In this document: piece by piece, positions 43,071-53,770 of the stretch
Layout: each line of letters starts with the position of its first letter
How positions within the stretch are numbered: position 1 is the stretch's first letter
Assembly: GCA_021292165.1 (NCBI GenBank)
Contig: JAHFWL010000418.1
Coordinates: forward strand, 62,001-126,000
Direction of reading: 5' to 3'
DNA from: Shinisaurus crocodilurus
Lineage: Eukaryota > Chordata > Lepidosauria > Squamata > Shinisauridae
DNA: 64,000 nt
Made by a program: the position numbers and the translations under genes
The notes under the pieces: model-generated
What the model saw: only the letters and a program-made list of their open reading frames with translations
What the model was told of the DNA's origin: nothing
The model's database searches: none

Positions 43071-44457
43071 GCATTTAGAACCATGAGGACTGGAAACTTG
43101 TTTTATTTTTAGAGGAAGGACCATGGTTCAATGAAAAAGCACCTCCTCCAAATGCAACTGGCCCCAGGATCAGTCCTTGGCATATACAGGCAACCCTGGG
43201 AGGGAGGCCCTGTCCAACAACCTGGAGAGCCACGGCTAGATATTGCGCAAGAGAGGATCAATGGTGTCACTCAGTATGAGGCTGCTCCCAGTGTTCTTGT
43301 TCAAGGCAGCCCTTCATTCAGGGCCATGAGGACTGGCATCTTGCTTTAGTTTTAGCCAAAGCACCAATAGAGCACCTGGTTTTCACATGGACGGTTCAAT
43401 ATCCGGCAGCATTTCTAGGTAGGGCAGGGAAGGACAGCCACTACCAGCATTGCAGCCAGAGGTGAAATAGATGGACCGATGGTGGTCTGTCTTGGTCGAA
43501 AGAAGCTTTCCAGGCGAATCTGTCAATTTTACCTTGTTGCCTTTACACAGCACCTACTGAGTCCAAAATATGTCTCTGAATTGCTGAGTCCAAAATATGT
43601 CTCGTCCATCACATGACATGGATAGATGCATTATTATTATTTTTAAAAATGGTGTTTTACTTTGAGAAGGACTTTGTGCAATGGAGAAGAGTGTAAGGGT
43701 AATCGAGTATTACTGCACCCAGCAGTGGGGATGCTTCAGTCTTACCAACCTCAGGTCCCCAGTACATCTCCTGTTGCCCCAAGTAGTTGGACATGGATGA
43801 TGGGAGTTGTGGTTCACACTGCATCTGGGAATTCAAGGTTCGGAACCAGATCGGGAGTGTGCAGACTCCAAGCTTGCAGGATCTACTTCATTTTGTACAA
43901 GGACCTTGAGATCCCCCAACCAGAGCCAGCACTTTGAATGAAAGACATGCCATTTTAATAAAACTTATTCTGAGATCAGAAATCTGTTTGTGTACCAGAA
44001 CTGAATGGAGCCCACAGAGCTTGGACACAAGCCCCACTCCTGGCTACCCCCAAGATTTCCTCATTTCAGCTGTTCCATTTAGGGCAGGAGGATCATCTGT
44101 TACTGCTCTTATTACACAACTGGAAGTCAGAAATGTTTGCTGATCCACTCAGATCAGCCAGAGATCTGCCAGTAGATCCAGACCTACCTTCGCGACTCCT
44201 GTCTTTGATGAATTTTGCTTAGGGCACAGATGGGAAGACATTTCTTATGCATTACCAGTGAACATGAAACCAAATTACCATTTAGCTCTGCCTCTGATCC
44301 TTACATAAAAGCCCTTGGAAAGAGTTGGAAACTTGGTGAAAAAGGGGTGAAATTATTTTCCTCAGCTTTGGGACACCCCCAACCCAATTCTTAAATTTGC
44401 ATCATGGTACAAGGCAGGGATGCCCATTATCAGCAGTATTGTTTGCAATATGTATAC

Positions 44458-44710
44458 AGGCAGTCCCGGAGTTAAGAACGTCCAACGTACAGACAACCCA
44501 TACTTAAGAATGGACTTCTGGGTTTCCCGGCGCTATGACATTTACGTAGAATACATAGCATAGTATACTACACGATTTGTGAATTTACGCAATTTGTGTA
44601 AATGTCTATTTTAATGTATAGAATGCTATGCTGTTCCGACTTACATGCAAATTCGACTTAAAGACATTGTTAAGAACGGAACTCGTTCGTAACCTGGGGA
44701 CTGCCTATAG
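44458..44710. mobile_element. MITE nested in the L1
   Basis: Left end aggcagtcccggagttaaga and right end, complemented, aggcagtccccaggttacga are inverted repeats. About 250 bp, flanked by TA-rich sequence. It interrupts the L1 RT between VLFAI and EPLATSVRLDE. Family uncertain (mariner/Tigger-like). Confidence 0.72.
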
Positions 44711-44800
44711 ATGCTTTGACTTGGGTTCCTGCATTGAGCAGGGGGTTAGACTCGATGGCCTTATAGGCCCCTTCCAACTCTACTATTCTATGATTCTAAG
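44711..44800 (+). mobile_element. Short CR1 3' end nested in the L1
   Basis: About 90 bp: 'gcattgagcagggggttaga' and 'ccccttccaactctactatt' ending tctatgattct. It directly abuts the MITE. It is the minimal CR1 3' end, extremely 5'-truncated. Confidence 0.85.
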
Positions 44801-44854
44801 AACCTTTGGCAACATCAGTTAGACTGGATGAGATTCATGGAATTAAGATGGGGC

Positions 44855-44966
44855 CATATCTATATCTATATCTATATCTATATCTATATCTATATCTATA
44901 TCTATATCTATATATCTATATCTATATCTATATCTATATGTCTGTCTGTCTGTCTGTCTGTCTATA
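44855..44966. repeat. Compound microsatellite (ATATCT)n(GTCT)n
   Basis: About fourteen atatct units, then five gtct units, inside the L1 remnant just before LYVDDISV. An open frame through it gives YLYLYL and is spurious. Confidence 0.93.
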
Positions 44967-47065
44967 TAGAAACAATCTGTATGTAGATGATATTTCGGTA
45001 ACAATTACCAAACCTGAAGTATGTATTAAAAAGCTGTTGCAGAGTATGGCCTTGTATACTGATGTTTCTGGTTACCAAATAAATCACCATAAAACAGAAA
45101 TGCTGGGAATAAATAGACAAATCTAGGCTTGGGATAACTAACCAAGTTAATATACAATGGACAAATGCATCCTTTAAATATTTGGGTGTACATATTAGCC
45201 CCACGGTTGAGGGGCTATTCCAAGCTAATTAGATCCACCTTTTGTCTGCAATTGAAGAAGAACTTTAAAAAAAAAAAATGGTCCAAATTAGTGTTGTCTT
45301 GGTAAGAATGGTTAGCAATAATAAAGATGAATATCATACCTAGATTTCTGTTTCCTTTTGAAAATGTTCCCATACCAGTGCCAATGGCCACATTAAATCA
45401 GCAGAATAAATTAATAATGGATTTTCAATGGAATAACAAAAAGTCAAGAATCTCTGCAGCAACTTTGCAAAAAACCCTTCAATAAAGGTGGTTTGAATTG
45501 TCCAGACATTGCTTACTATTATGCATCTTCAAGATTAAAAATATTAGCCCAGTGGTTAGCTGATCAAGATGAGTCACCTGCTCATTTTCTGGAGCAAGCA
45601 TGCTCCAAGATTCCCCTGTAATACTCACCATGGGCATATCAGAGGGATTTTAAGGAAATTCAGGATTTCCTTAAACCCAACTCCATTATATTAGCCACCT
45701 TGCGAGGTTGGGATAAATATAGGGGTGTGTTGTCTTATAAAATTTCCCACTGCAATCCTTTTTATATAACACTAAATTCTACCCAGAATGGCCTAAATAT
45801 AATATTATATTTATATTTAATTTTAATGGTCTAAACAACAGAATGGTCTAAATTTAAAATTATGACATTTGCTGATGTGCTTAAAGATGGAAAACTAATA
45901 CCTTTGGCTCATCTAGTAAGTAAAATGGGAACAAGAATGTCTTTGTGATTTCAATAACTTCAGTTAAAGAGCTTTCTGCCCAAACATATAAGAGATGGAA
46001 CGTGGGTAAAGAACTAACTCTGTTTGAGAAGACAATCAGCCAAGGGTGCAAAACTAAGAAACTGTTAGCTTATAGTTATCAGATATTAATGGCAGCAGAT
46101 GATGGTAAAGGAAATTAATTTAAGCTGAAAGGGAAAAGATGCTAAGCACAGAAATCTCTGTAGTCCAGGGGAAATATATTTTCTAATGATCCTAAAATCT
46201 CCCCACATGTTAATTTAAAAGAAAATTTATATAAAGTATTATACTGCTGGTATATGACACCCCCAAAATTGCAAAAGATATACCCCAACGTTAACAGTGC
46301 CTGTTGGAAATGCGGGGAAATCGACCCAGATTTCCTTCACTCATGGTGGACTTGTAAAAAAAATCAGAAATTTCTGGGGGAAAGTTCTAGCCCATTTGAA
46401 GAGTATGATTGGATACCCCTTAACTATGAATCCTATGGGCATCTTGCTTGCCTATCTTAAAGGTGTTGTAAGAAACAAGCCTGTGGAATTGGTAGGAAAT
46501 CTTTTAAGAGCTGCACAATGAGTTATTGCTGCCAGAGGGAGATTAGCTACTATTCCTTCTATAAACAAATGGATGGATAAGATATGGTACATTGCCTCAA
46601 TGGTTAAATTAATGGCATTTGTCCACCTGCGTGAAGGTAGACCAGAAAAACAAAGCTTTGAACAACTTTGGATGCCATGTATTACCTATACGAAGCAACA
46701 GTTCAGTTTGGTACTAATAAATATGGGGCCTTTGCATTATTACTGTAAATTCTTGATGTGGGTATTGGATTGTATTTATCGTGAATGTAAGGGAAATTAG
46801 GTTTAGTTTGCTTGGTGATTGGTAGTCGACCAGAATTGTTTGAGCATCCATGTTCAAAGGACTTATTTGTAACTGTGATTCTATGTAATACATATGATTT
46901 ATTGGGGGTTTTTTGAACATTTATAGTCAAATAGAAGTCTATTTTTTTTTTTTTTTAAAGAAAGAACTAAGAAAAGTCCCCCCAAGTCTCTGACTCTCAC
47001 AATGGGTCAAAGCCAGTCATGACAAGACCCTGAGAAGGACAGAGCAAACTAGGAGTCTTGAACCT

Positions 47066-47290
47066 CAACAGCATCACTGATGCATCTCCTCGGAAGGAGC
47101 CCTCTAGCAGCTGCTTTGCATGCAGAAAGCCCCAGGGTCAGTCCCCGGTTCTCCAGGCAGGGTTAGGGGAAAAAATCCTGCCTGAAACCATGGAGAGCCG
47201 CTGCCAGTCAGTGTCAACCATACTGGGCTGGATGGACCCGTGGTCTGACTCAGTATGAGGCAACGTCCTATTTTCCAACTTCCTGATCTG
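47066..47290 (+). repeat. tRNA-derived SINE-like repeat
   Basis: Contains 'gctgctttgcatgcagaaag', 'ggtcagtccccgg' and 'ggctggatggacccgtggtc'. The homologous but shortened piece in A is at 26,765-26,860. Confidence 0.65.
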
Positions 47291-47341
47291 AAAACAAAAC
47301 AGGGGAAGCATCTATCAAAGAATCCACTTGTGGAAACTTAC

Positions 47342-47555
47342 TCCTTCATAGAGTTGACCTTAAATGTGGGGAAACCACGGAAGTCTTCTCCCTCTGTATA
47401 AGAATAACTGCCAAGTGCCATGTTCCCACCAACAATGAGGTCTCCCGGCCTGAAATAGCCTTCTTGTGATCCAAAGGCCTGCTCACAGGGCACTTGGTCC
47501 TCAGCATCCTCTGGGCTGCCTGAGACAGGAGCCAAAACAGCAGCAGCCAAGTCAT
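47342..47555 (-). pseudogene. V2R gene B exon 1, 1-bp deletion
   Basis: Starts [15 protein letters not shown] at 47,555 and runs in frame to CPVSRP. One base is missing relative to gene A ('ccaaaaggcc' in A, 'ccaaaggcct' here). The downstream frame then continues as [16 protein letters not shown] and NSMK(E) to donor gtaagt. 214 bp instead of 215. Confidence 0.9.
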
Positions 47556-48290
47556 CATCAGCACAGAGAGTCTTTCCCTTCCAGTTCATAGACAAACAGA
47601 ACCTGAAGCCGAGCCGACTTCAGTGGCTACAGCAAGGGAATTAGTTCTTAGCCAGAAATGAGCAGATGCCAAGTGATGAGACACCTCCCGAACCCACATG
47701 GAAGGCTTCAGGGTGTATTTACATTAAGCATGTTTTCTCTCAGATTTCTTCTTTATTGACTTCCTGGATGGAAATCCATAGGGATTCATTACTGTCATTT
47801 TGATAATTCCAGCGTAGAGAAATAACCACAGCCCAAGAGCGCTTTGCTCCCTGTGCTCTTTGGAGGGAGAAAAACACGTTTGCATCACTTCTGCTTCTCT
47901 GTGGGCAAGTTGGACTTGACTTTAGTTTTCAGGTTCTGCCCTTTGGCCTGCAGAAATCTGATTACCCATTTCCAAGATGGGATCTGGGCTTCTGCCAACG
48001 TTCATTAGCCCAGATGAATGGCTCGGAAAGAGAGGAGTTGGCACCTGGTGACAGCAGTGAAGGGCTGGGCAAGAAGGCATTGCTGGATGAAATGACTGGT
48101 CTGTCTGTATTTATAACATCCTGCAGGGGCAGAGGACCTATTAGGATGGTCCACCCCAAAACACCAATGTGTCTAAGGGATTCCTGACTGGTTTGGGAGT
48201 ATTTTTGTTTGGCATGGCAGACATCTCTGCCAAGGCCTTAGTCTCACTGTTGTGCCTAACTGTCTTCTCTGGCTCTGTGGAGATGAAATG
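47556..48290 (-). other. Upstream flank of V2R gene B
   Basis: Homologous to 27,137-27,870. No promoter motif could be assigned. Homology continues to 'gtggagatga', exactly where the CR1 cuts in at A. Confidence 0.6.
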
Positions 48291-48954
48291 GCTCCCTAGA
48301 TTTCAGGAGAGCTTTGGGCAATGAACAAGTCCAGATGACAGCTAGAGCTCAAGTGGCACAAGGATCACAGCGAATGCAACCGAGCACAAATGAGAGCACA
48401 CTATGAGAGCACACTGTCATGCCTGTCATGTAGTGGGGGTGGCAGTGAGGAAGGCCGACTCCTTGGCTAACATCACACCCTTCGGTTGATGGATTTGACT
48501 GGCCTTCCCCTGCCACCCCTGGATAGATGTTCTGGTTGACTCCTAGAACCACAGGCTGAAATTGATCCCGTGGAAGGTTCCCTGGGGCAACCTTCAGACC
48601 TAGGAGGACATGTTGCCTAACCTTCTCTCTCTCAGGGGACCCATCCCTACACCGCCATGGGTGCCTGGGGTTCAGTCATTTTGTCCCTCCCTCAGGCTCC
48701 AGATAGCATTGTCTCTACCAGCCTCCCACAGCCAGATGTTTTTTTTTAAAAATCACAGTAAAACCTATTTACCGGGTCATGACGTCAAATAGTCCTAACC
48801 CTGTTTTTGGCATCGTCTGCTGCCTGCAGTTTCTTGGGAGAAATTAAGCGCAGGGGGAGCAAGAAGTTTGGGGAGGCTGATTAAATCCTTTCCTGTGCTG
48901 GAGCTGCTGAACTTCTGCAGAAGCCAGCACTTCCAGGTTGGGGCAGGAAAATCA
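48291..48954. other. Intergenic sequence between B and C
   Basis: No gene recognised. It lies upstream of gene B with no counterpart next to gene A. It holds short open frames without family resemblance. Confidence 0.5.
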
Positions 48955-49105
48955 GGGGCAATGGGTGAATAGCAATATTGAACATAAATCTGCTACTGGG
49001 GGTTGTCATGTTAACAAAAGATGTTTGGTACCTTTTCTGACAGTGGTCTTATTAGATAAGTTGCTGAGCCTTAAACAGAGAGTAATCAAACTGACATTAC
49101 AGCAT
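48955..49105 (+). repeat. Inverted copy of V2R intron 5 sequence
   Basis: About 150 bp ('atgttaacaaaagatgtttg', 'gtcttattagataagttgct', 'gtaatcaaactgacatta') match the complement of gene A intron 5 at 13,773-13,902 and gene B at about 34,880-35,010. It is followed immediately by a LINE fragment. Either an inverted V2R remnant or an unnamed dispersed repeat. Confidence 0.7.
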
Positions 49106-49890
49106 CGTTTGAGCTCCGTAAGTGCCGCGTTTTCTCGAATGAAACATAGAGTGTTGAGGAGCGGGATATTTGTAAGAAGACCAAAACACTGGTTTATGAA
49201 GCGATTGTATTACTATGCCTGCGAAACATGGACTATCTATAAACGTCACTTCCACCTCCTTGAAAGATTTAATCAACGTTGCCTCCGGAAAACCCTGCTA
49301 ATTACTTGGGAAGATAGGTGAACAAATGTCAGTGTACTGGAAGAAGCAAAGACTACTAGTATTGAAAAAATGATCCTTCAACGCCAACTTCAGTGTACTG
49401 GTCATGTTGTTCGAATGTCTGACTGCCGTCTCCTAAAGCAGTTACTTTATTCCCAACTCAAGGATGGAAAGCGGAATATTGGTGGTCAGTATAAGAGGTT
49501 TAAAGATGTTCATAAGGCTAATCTTAAAAAATGCAATATTAACATCAAAACTGGGAAGCTCTGGCCCATGAACGATCTAAATGGAGGTTGGCCTTTCACA
49601 AGGTTCCATGGACTTTGAAGAAGCCCGAGTGCAAGGCGAAAGGGAGAAACGTGCTAAGCCGAAAAGCACGTCAAACGAATCCTTTACAGGACCATCTTCC
49701 ATCTGGGTAACCTGTGTCCTCACTGTGGGAAGCTGTGTGGATCTAGAATTGGCCTCCACAGTCACTTGCGGACCCATCGCTAGAGTCTACACAATTTGTT
49801 TAGAATTTCCTCCTTTTAAAATTTTCTTTTGTAAATTTTTTATCCTGGAAGACAATCTTTCTCAGTCACGAGTGATGGCCTGCTGATGAT
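49106..49890 (+). mobile_element. Non-LTR retrotransposon ORF2 C-terminal fragment
   Basis: Frames read YACETWTIYKRHFHLLERFN, QRCLRKTLLITWEDR, and ILQRQLQCTGHVVRM, then LLYSQLKDGKR. This is the post-RT region common to several non-LTR retrotransposon clades (AxxxW...QRCLR...W.GHV.RM). A stop at 49,319-49,321 splits it. The 3' end has a gat/gatg-rich tail to about 49,935. Clade not determined. Confidence 0.75.
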
Positions 49891-49935
49891 AATGATGATG
49901 ATGGATGATGATGGATGAGGAGCTGATGATGATGA

Positions 49936-50432
49936 CTGACACCATTTGGGTGAAATCTGGCTCACCCCGATTTCCTAGATTAGGAATCCGTAAGGAAGAG
50001 TGAGGCACAGTTATTCACTCTCCTGTTTGGGGTGGGGGATGAGACCCAAAAAGGAAAAGAAAAGAAAAGGCACCTCCACTGTTTATGGGCAGAACAGGCC
50101 ACAAAAGGAGCAAACAGGGCCACAGGTCTCCTTCTCATTCCTCCTTACAGTGTCTTCACAAAGCTGGGGAGTTATAAGCCCCCTGCAACCCTGTCAGTCA
50201 ATCCAAGAAGGAGGGGGCTGCACCTCAGTACATCAGGAGGTTAACTATGCCAGACCTCTCCCCACTCAAAAAATGAAGGGGCTGCAAGCTCTCTGGTGAG
50301 GAAGCCAAAGTGTTCCAGCACTTATTTCTGAGGAGACTTTTAGATCCCCTCATCCTTCAGGAACAAGGAGTGGTGAGCTCTCCGGTGAGGAAATTTAGGA
50401 GTATCAGAAGCCATTTTGTCCTCTGTGGAGAG

Positions 50433-50470
<38 letters not shown>

Positions 50471-51924
50471 CTCAGCTTCCTAGGTTCATATTTTAACCAG
50501 AACCACCAGGACTGGAATCTTACATTATTTCTGGATGCTCATTCACAGAACATAAGCTTTGGTTTGATCCCTGGCAACTCGAGGCATGGCTGGGAAGGAC
50601 CCTCATCTGGGACCCTGGAGAGCCCCTGCCAGTCAATGTGTAGACAGTCCTCAGCTGAAAGGACCAACATTTGACCTGGTAGGCAGCCATGGCTGGGAAG
50701 GTTGCTCATCTGAAACCCAGGAGAGCCACTGCTAGTCAATCCAGAGCTACAGGGACCAACATTATGACCCTGTATACGGCCGCTTCCCCGTTCCAAAGAA
50801 GGTTACTCCGTTCCTGCAAACACTACCAGCCCCAACCCACCATATGAAGACTGTATGCAGTGCCAACTCACCATATTTGCTTGTTAATCACCCATTTCCA
50901 AATAGCAGATGGGGACTCAAAATTCTGTTGTTATTTCATTTTCAATTGGCCAGGTTTTGTTTTAAGTCTTTCCAGAAAAATAAAATTTAAAAATCCAAGG
51001 CTTCTAAGAGTGGAGGAATTATTGTCATGTTTTAGCTTCTTCTTCTTCTTTTCTGGTATCATCAAATGGTCAAATAGTATAGCAAGGTCAAAACTGAAAA
51101 CCCACAGAGGGAATTGATAAAAGCAAAGACAAGACAGATGTTTCTGGCAATTAAAATAAAGAGAAAATATAGTGCAGAAGGAATCGACCTTTTTTATTTA
51201 TCTTTTACAAGTCATGATTATTGCAACAAAGTAACTATATAGCGGAAGAATGAAATCCTGCAATCCATTAACCACTTCCCCAGGAGTAAGCCAAAAAATT
51301 CCATGGGACTTACGTCTGAGTAGACATGTATAGGATTGCTTTGTGTATTTCCTAATACTCAGTAAAAGGAACCACATTTTGAAAGAATCAGTCACAATGT
51401 TGCCTTATCGACGCCTAATTCTTCAGCTGGGACTTATCAGCATGTTCGGGAGAAGCCTGAAGTTTGCAGAATTACAAAGAAGCACTTTAAAATATCTAAG
51501 GGGTGCCCTCGCAAAATAACACAAGAGAATAGCTGAGCACACTTAATAGCCATGTGATATTATATCAGTTGGAGAGAAAAAGAGATGTGGGGGAAAAGAA
51601 TGCCCGGCTTGAACGCCTTATGGCTGACAGTATCCCAGAGGAGGACGTGACTTGCTGGCCTGGCAGAACCTTGAGCAGGAATACTCCTGTTCTGGGGAGA
51701 GGATATACTGCAACATGTTATTGCAGAATGCAGATGCCACTAGTAAGAAATACTTAGAAACTCATTCTTGCTAATGAATGGGAACAATTTTAAAGAAATT
51801 CAATAACTGAAGGATTTTTATTGGGAACTAGCTGCACCCGGCCATGCGTTGCTGTGGCTCAGTCTGGTTAAATGGAAAAGAAAGAAAAGAGAAAGCGCAC
51901 GTTTCTAATATGTTTAATTTCACA
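49936..51924. other. Intergenic, repeat-rich
   Basis: Contains an (AC)n run at about 50,435-50,467, degenerate SINE pieces ('gtcaatgtgtagacagtcct' near 50,633, and a second block at 50,690-50,790), and AT-rich unassigned sequence. A phrase at 51,829-51,860 ('actagctgcacccggccatg') resembles a widespread reptile repeat of unknown class. No genes seen. Confidence 0.5.
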
Positions 51925-53309
51925 ATCATAGAATCATAGAAACTTGTAGAGTTAGAAGGGGCCTACTACAAGGCCCTCGAGTCCAACCCCCTGCTCAATG
52001 CAGGAAGCCAGGTCAAAGCATCTCTGACAGATGTCTGTCCAGCCACACCTTGAATGCCTCCAGACTGGAGAGCCGACCACCTCCCCAGGTAGTTGGTTCC
52101 ATTGTCTTATTGCTCTGACAGTCAGGAAATTTTTCCTGATGTTTAGGTGGAATCTGGGTTCCTGTAACTTGAGCCCATTATTCCATGTCCTGCAAACTGG
52201 GATGATCGAGAAGAGATCCTGGCCCCTCCTCTGTGTGACATCCTTCAAGTACTGGAAGAGTGAGATCATATCTCCCCTCAGTCTCCTCTTCTGAAGGCTA
52301 AACATGCCCAGTACTTTCAGTCTCTCCTCATAGGGCCTTGTTTCCAGTCCCTTTATATCCTTGTTGCCCTCCTCTGAACCCTCTCCCAGTTTGTCTATGT
52401 CCTTCTTAAAGTGTGGTGCCCAGAAACTGGACGCCGTACTCAAGATGAGGCCTAACCAGTGCCGAGTAAAGGGGAATTATCACTTCATGCGATTTGGAAG
52501 CTATACTTCTATTAATGCAGCCCAAAATAGCATTTGCCTTCTTTGCAAGCCACATCGCATTGCTGGCTCATATTCAATTTCAGATCTACCACAATTCCAA
52601 GATCCTTCTCACTTGTGGTATTGTTGAGGCATGTGTCCCCCATTCTGTAACTCTGCATTTGGTTTCCTCTCCCTAGGTGCAGCACTTGGCATTTATCCCT
52701 ATTAAATTTCATTCTGTTGTTTTTGGCCCAGCACTCCAGCCTATCGAGGTCACTTTGAATTTCATTTGCCTATCAATCTCAAGCTGCAATTCTGCCCCTT
52801 CAATCTGCTCTTCAGGTTTGCCAAGGGGGTCATAGACCCTCTTTTGGGAGAAGACTGAGCCGAAGTAGGAATTGAACACTTCTGCCTTTTCCTTGTCTTC
52901 TGTTATCAATTTGGCATCCTCATTGCGTAGTTGAACCACCATTTCTTTCCTCTGACTTTTACTGTGCATGTATCTGAAGAAAGCTTTCTTGTTGTTTTTA
53001 GCATCCCTCGCTAACCTTAGCTCATTCTCAGCTTTAGCCTTCCTGACACTATTCCTGCAGTTCTGTGCTACCTGCCTGTACTCTTCCCTTGTAGCCTGTC
53101 CTTCCTTCCACTTCCTATACGTGTCCTTTTTGTTTTCAGGTCATCTTTGAGTTTATTGTGAAGCCACATTGGCTTCTTCTGTTGCCTTCTGCCTTTTTTC
53201 CTTGTGGGAATTGTTTGCAATTGTGCCTTTAAAATTTCCTTTTTTAAAAAACTCCCACCCCTCCCGGGCTCCTTTTCTCATTAGAGTCGCTTGCCATGGG
53301 ACCTTTCTT
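51925..53309 (-). mobile_element. CR1 LINE, minus strand, internally deleted
   Basis: 3' end with atcatagaatcatagaa at 51,925. The C-terminal ORF2 region lies at 51,952-52,710. The sequence then jumps from the 'gtcactttgaattt' part to 'catttgcctatcaatctcaa' at about 52,760, which skips the RT core including FADD. The linker ([16 protein letters not shown]) follows, then a 5' truncation at about 53,309. Inactive. Confidence 0.9.
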
Positions 53310-53608
53310 ATCCTTGTGAGTATACAATATTTATTGTTGTTCCATCGTCTGTGCAGATATAGAGATTGTCTGGTTTGCCGACATTGAAATGGAATCGTAA
53401 CATATTTAGTATAGCGTGTGTTGCTTTAATGTCCAGCAGATGGCGCTGTATTTCAAAACATGTTTTTACCTGTCACAGGTGTGACATCTATATAATAGGT
53501 ACTATATAGAAACACACGCGTATTCGAATGCAACGTTGTGTCAACGGTGAAGAACTTTCGGAGATTTAAGATTTTGAACAAACGAACATTTACATTTTTA
53601 TTTATTGA
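53310..53608. other. Unclassified repeat-like stretch
   Basis: Contains 'gtccagcagatggcgctgta', 'cacaggtgtgacatctatat' and 'tgcaacgttgtgtcaacggt'. Such phrases look like dispersed transposon material, but I cannot assign a family. No coding frame. Confidence 0.4.
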
Positions 53609-53638
53609 AATAGATAGATAGATAGATAGATAGATGAT

Positions 53639-53676
<38 letters not shown>

Positions 53677-53770
53677 GGATGGATGGATAGATAGATAGAG
53701 AAGAAGAAGAAGAAGAAGAAGAAGAAGAAGAAGAAGAAGAAGAAGAAGAAGAAGAAGAAGAAGAAGAAGA
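53609..53770. repeat. Compound microsatellite (GATA)n then (GAA)n
   Basis: About 90 bp of gata with a few gatg units, followed by about 70 bp of pure gaa/aga. Open frames made of SIYL or poly-Ser/poly-Leu are by-products. Confidence 0.95.

Larger units (their letters stand above)
44386..46960 (+). mobile_element. L1-clade LINE fragment, degenerate and nested
   Basis: Plus-strand remnants of L1 ORF2. The RT begins as GTRQGCPLSAVLFAI (about 44,405-44,450), continues after nested insertions as EPLATSVRLDEIHGIKMG and LYVDDISVTI (a decayed catalytic box), then the C-terminal region with SACWKCGEIDPDFLHSWWTC (zinc knuckle, about 46,295-46,355). Many stops. A MITE, a CR1 3' end and microsatellites lie inside it. 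Gene A lacks it. Confidence 0.82.
42054..47341 (-). other. V2R gene B intron 1
   Basis: About 5.3 kb, longer than A's by an L1 insertion (about 44,386-46,960). Outside it there is a dispersed repeat (42,570-42,740) and tRNA-derived SINEs (42,868-43,070; 47,066-47,290). Confidence 0.75.
30793..47555 (-). pseudogene. V2R gene B: six exons, three single-base indels
   Basis: All six exons of a V2R are present with intact GT/AG sites: 47,555-47,342, 42,053-41,762, 38,897-38,070, 37,563-37,354, 35,508-35,382 and 31,691-30,793. Exon 1 lacks one base in a run (aaaa to aaa on the plus strand, about 47,473), which shifts the frame after CPVSRP. Exon 3 lacks one base at about 38,430 (tttt to ttt) and gains one at about 38,308 (ccc to cccc); in between the frame is wrong and meets a stop. 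Exons 2, 4, 5 and 6 are fully open. As read, the gene is a pseudogene, but all three indels are in short homopolymers, so assembly error is a live alternative. Introns contain a hAT (intron 5) and an L1 (intron 1). Confidence 0.88.

Noticed and set aside
52361..52676. Plus-strand open frames in the CR1 at 51,925-53,309
   Set aside because: They are antisense to CR1 ORF2 and recur in every CR1 copy.
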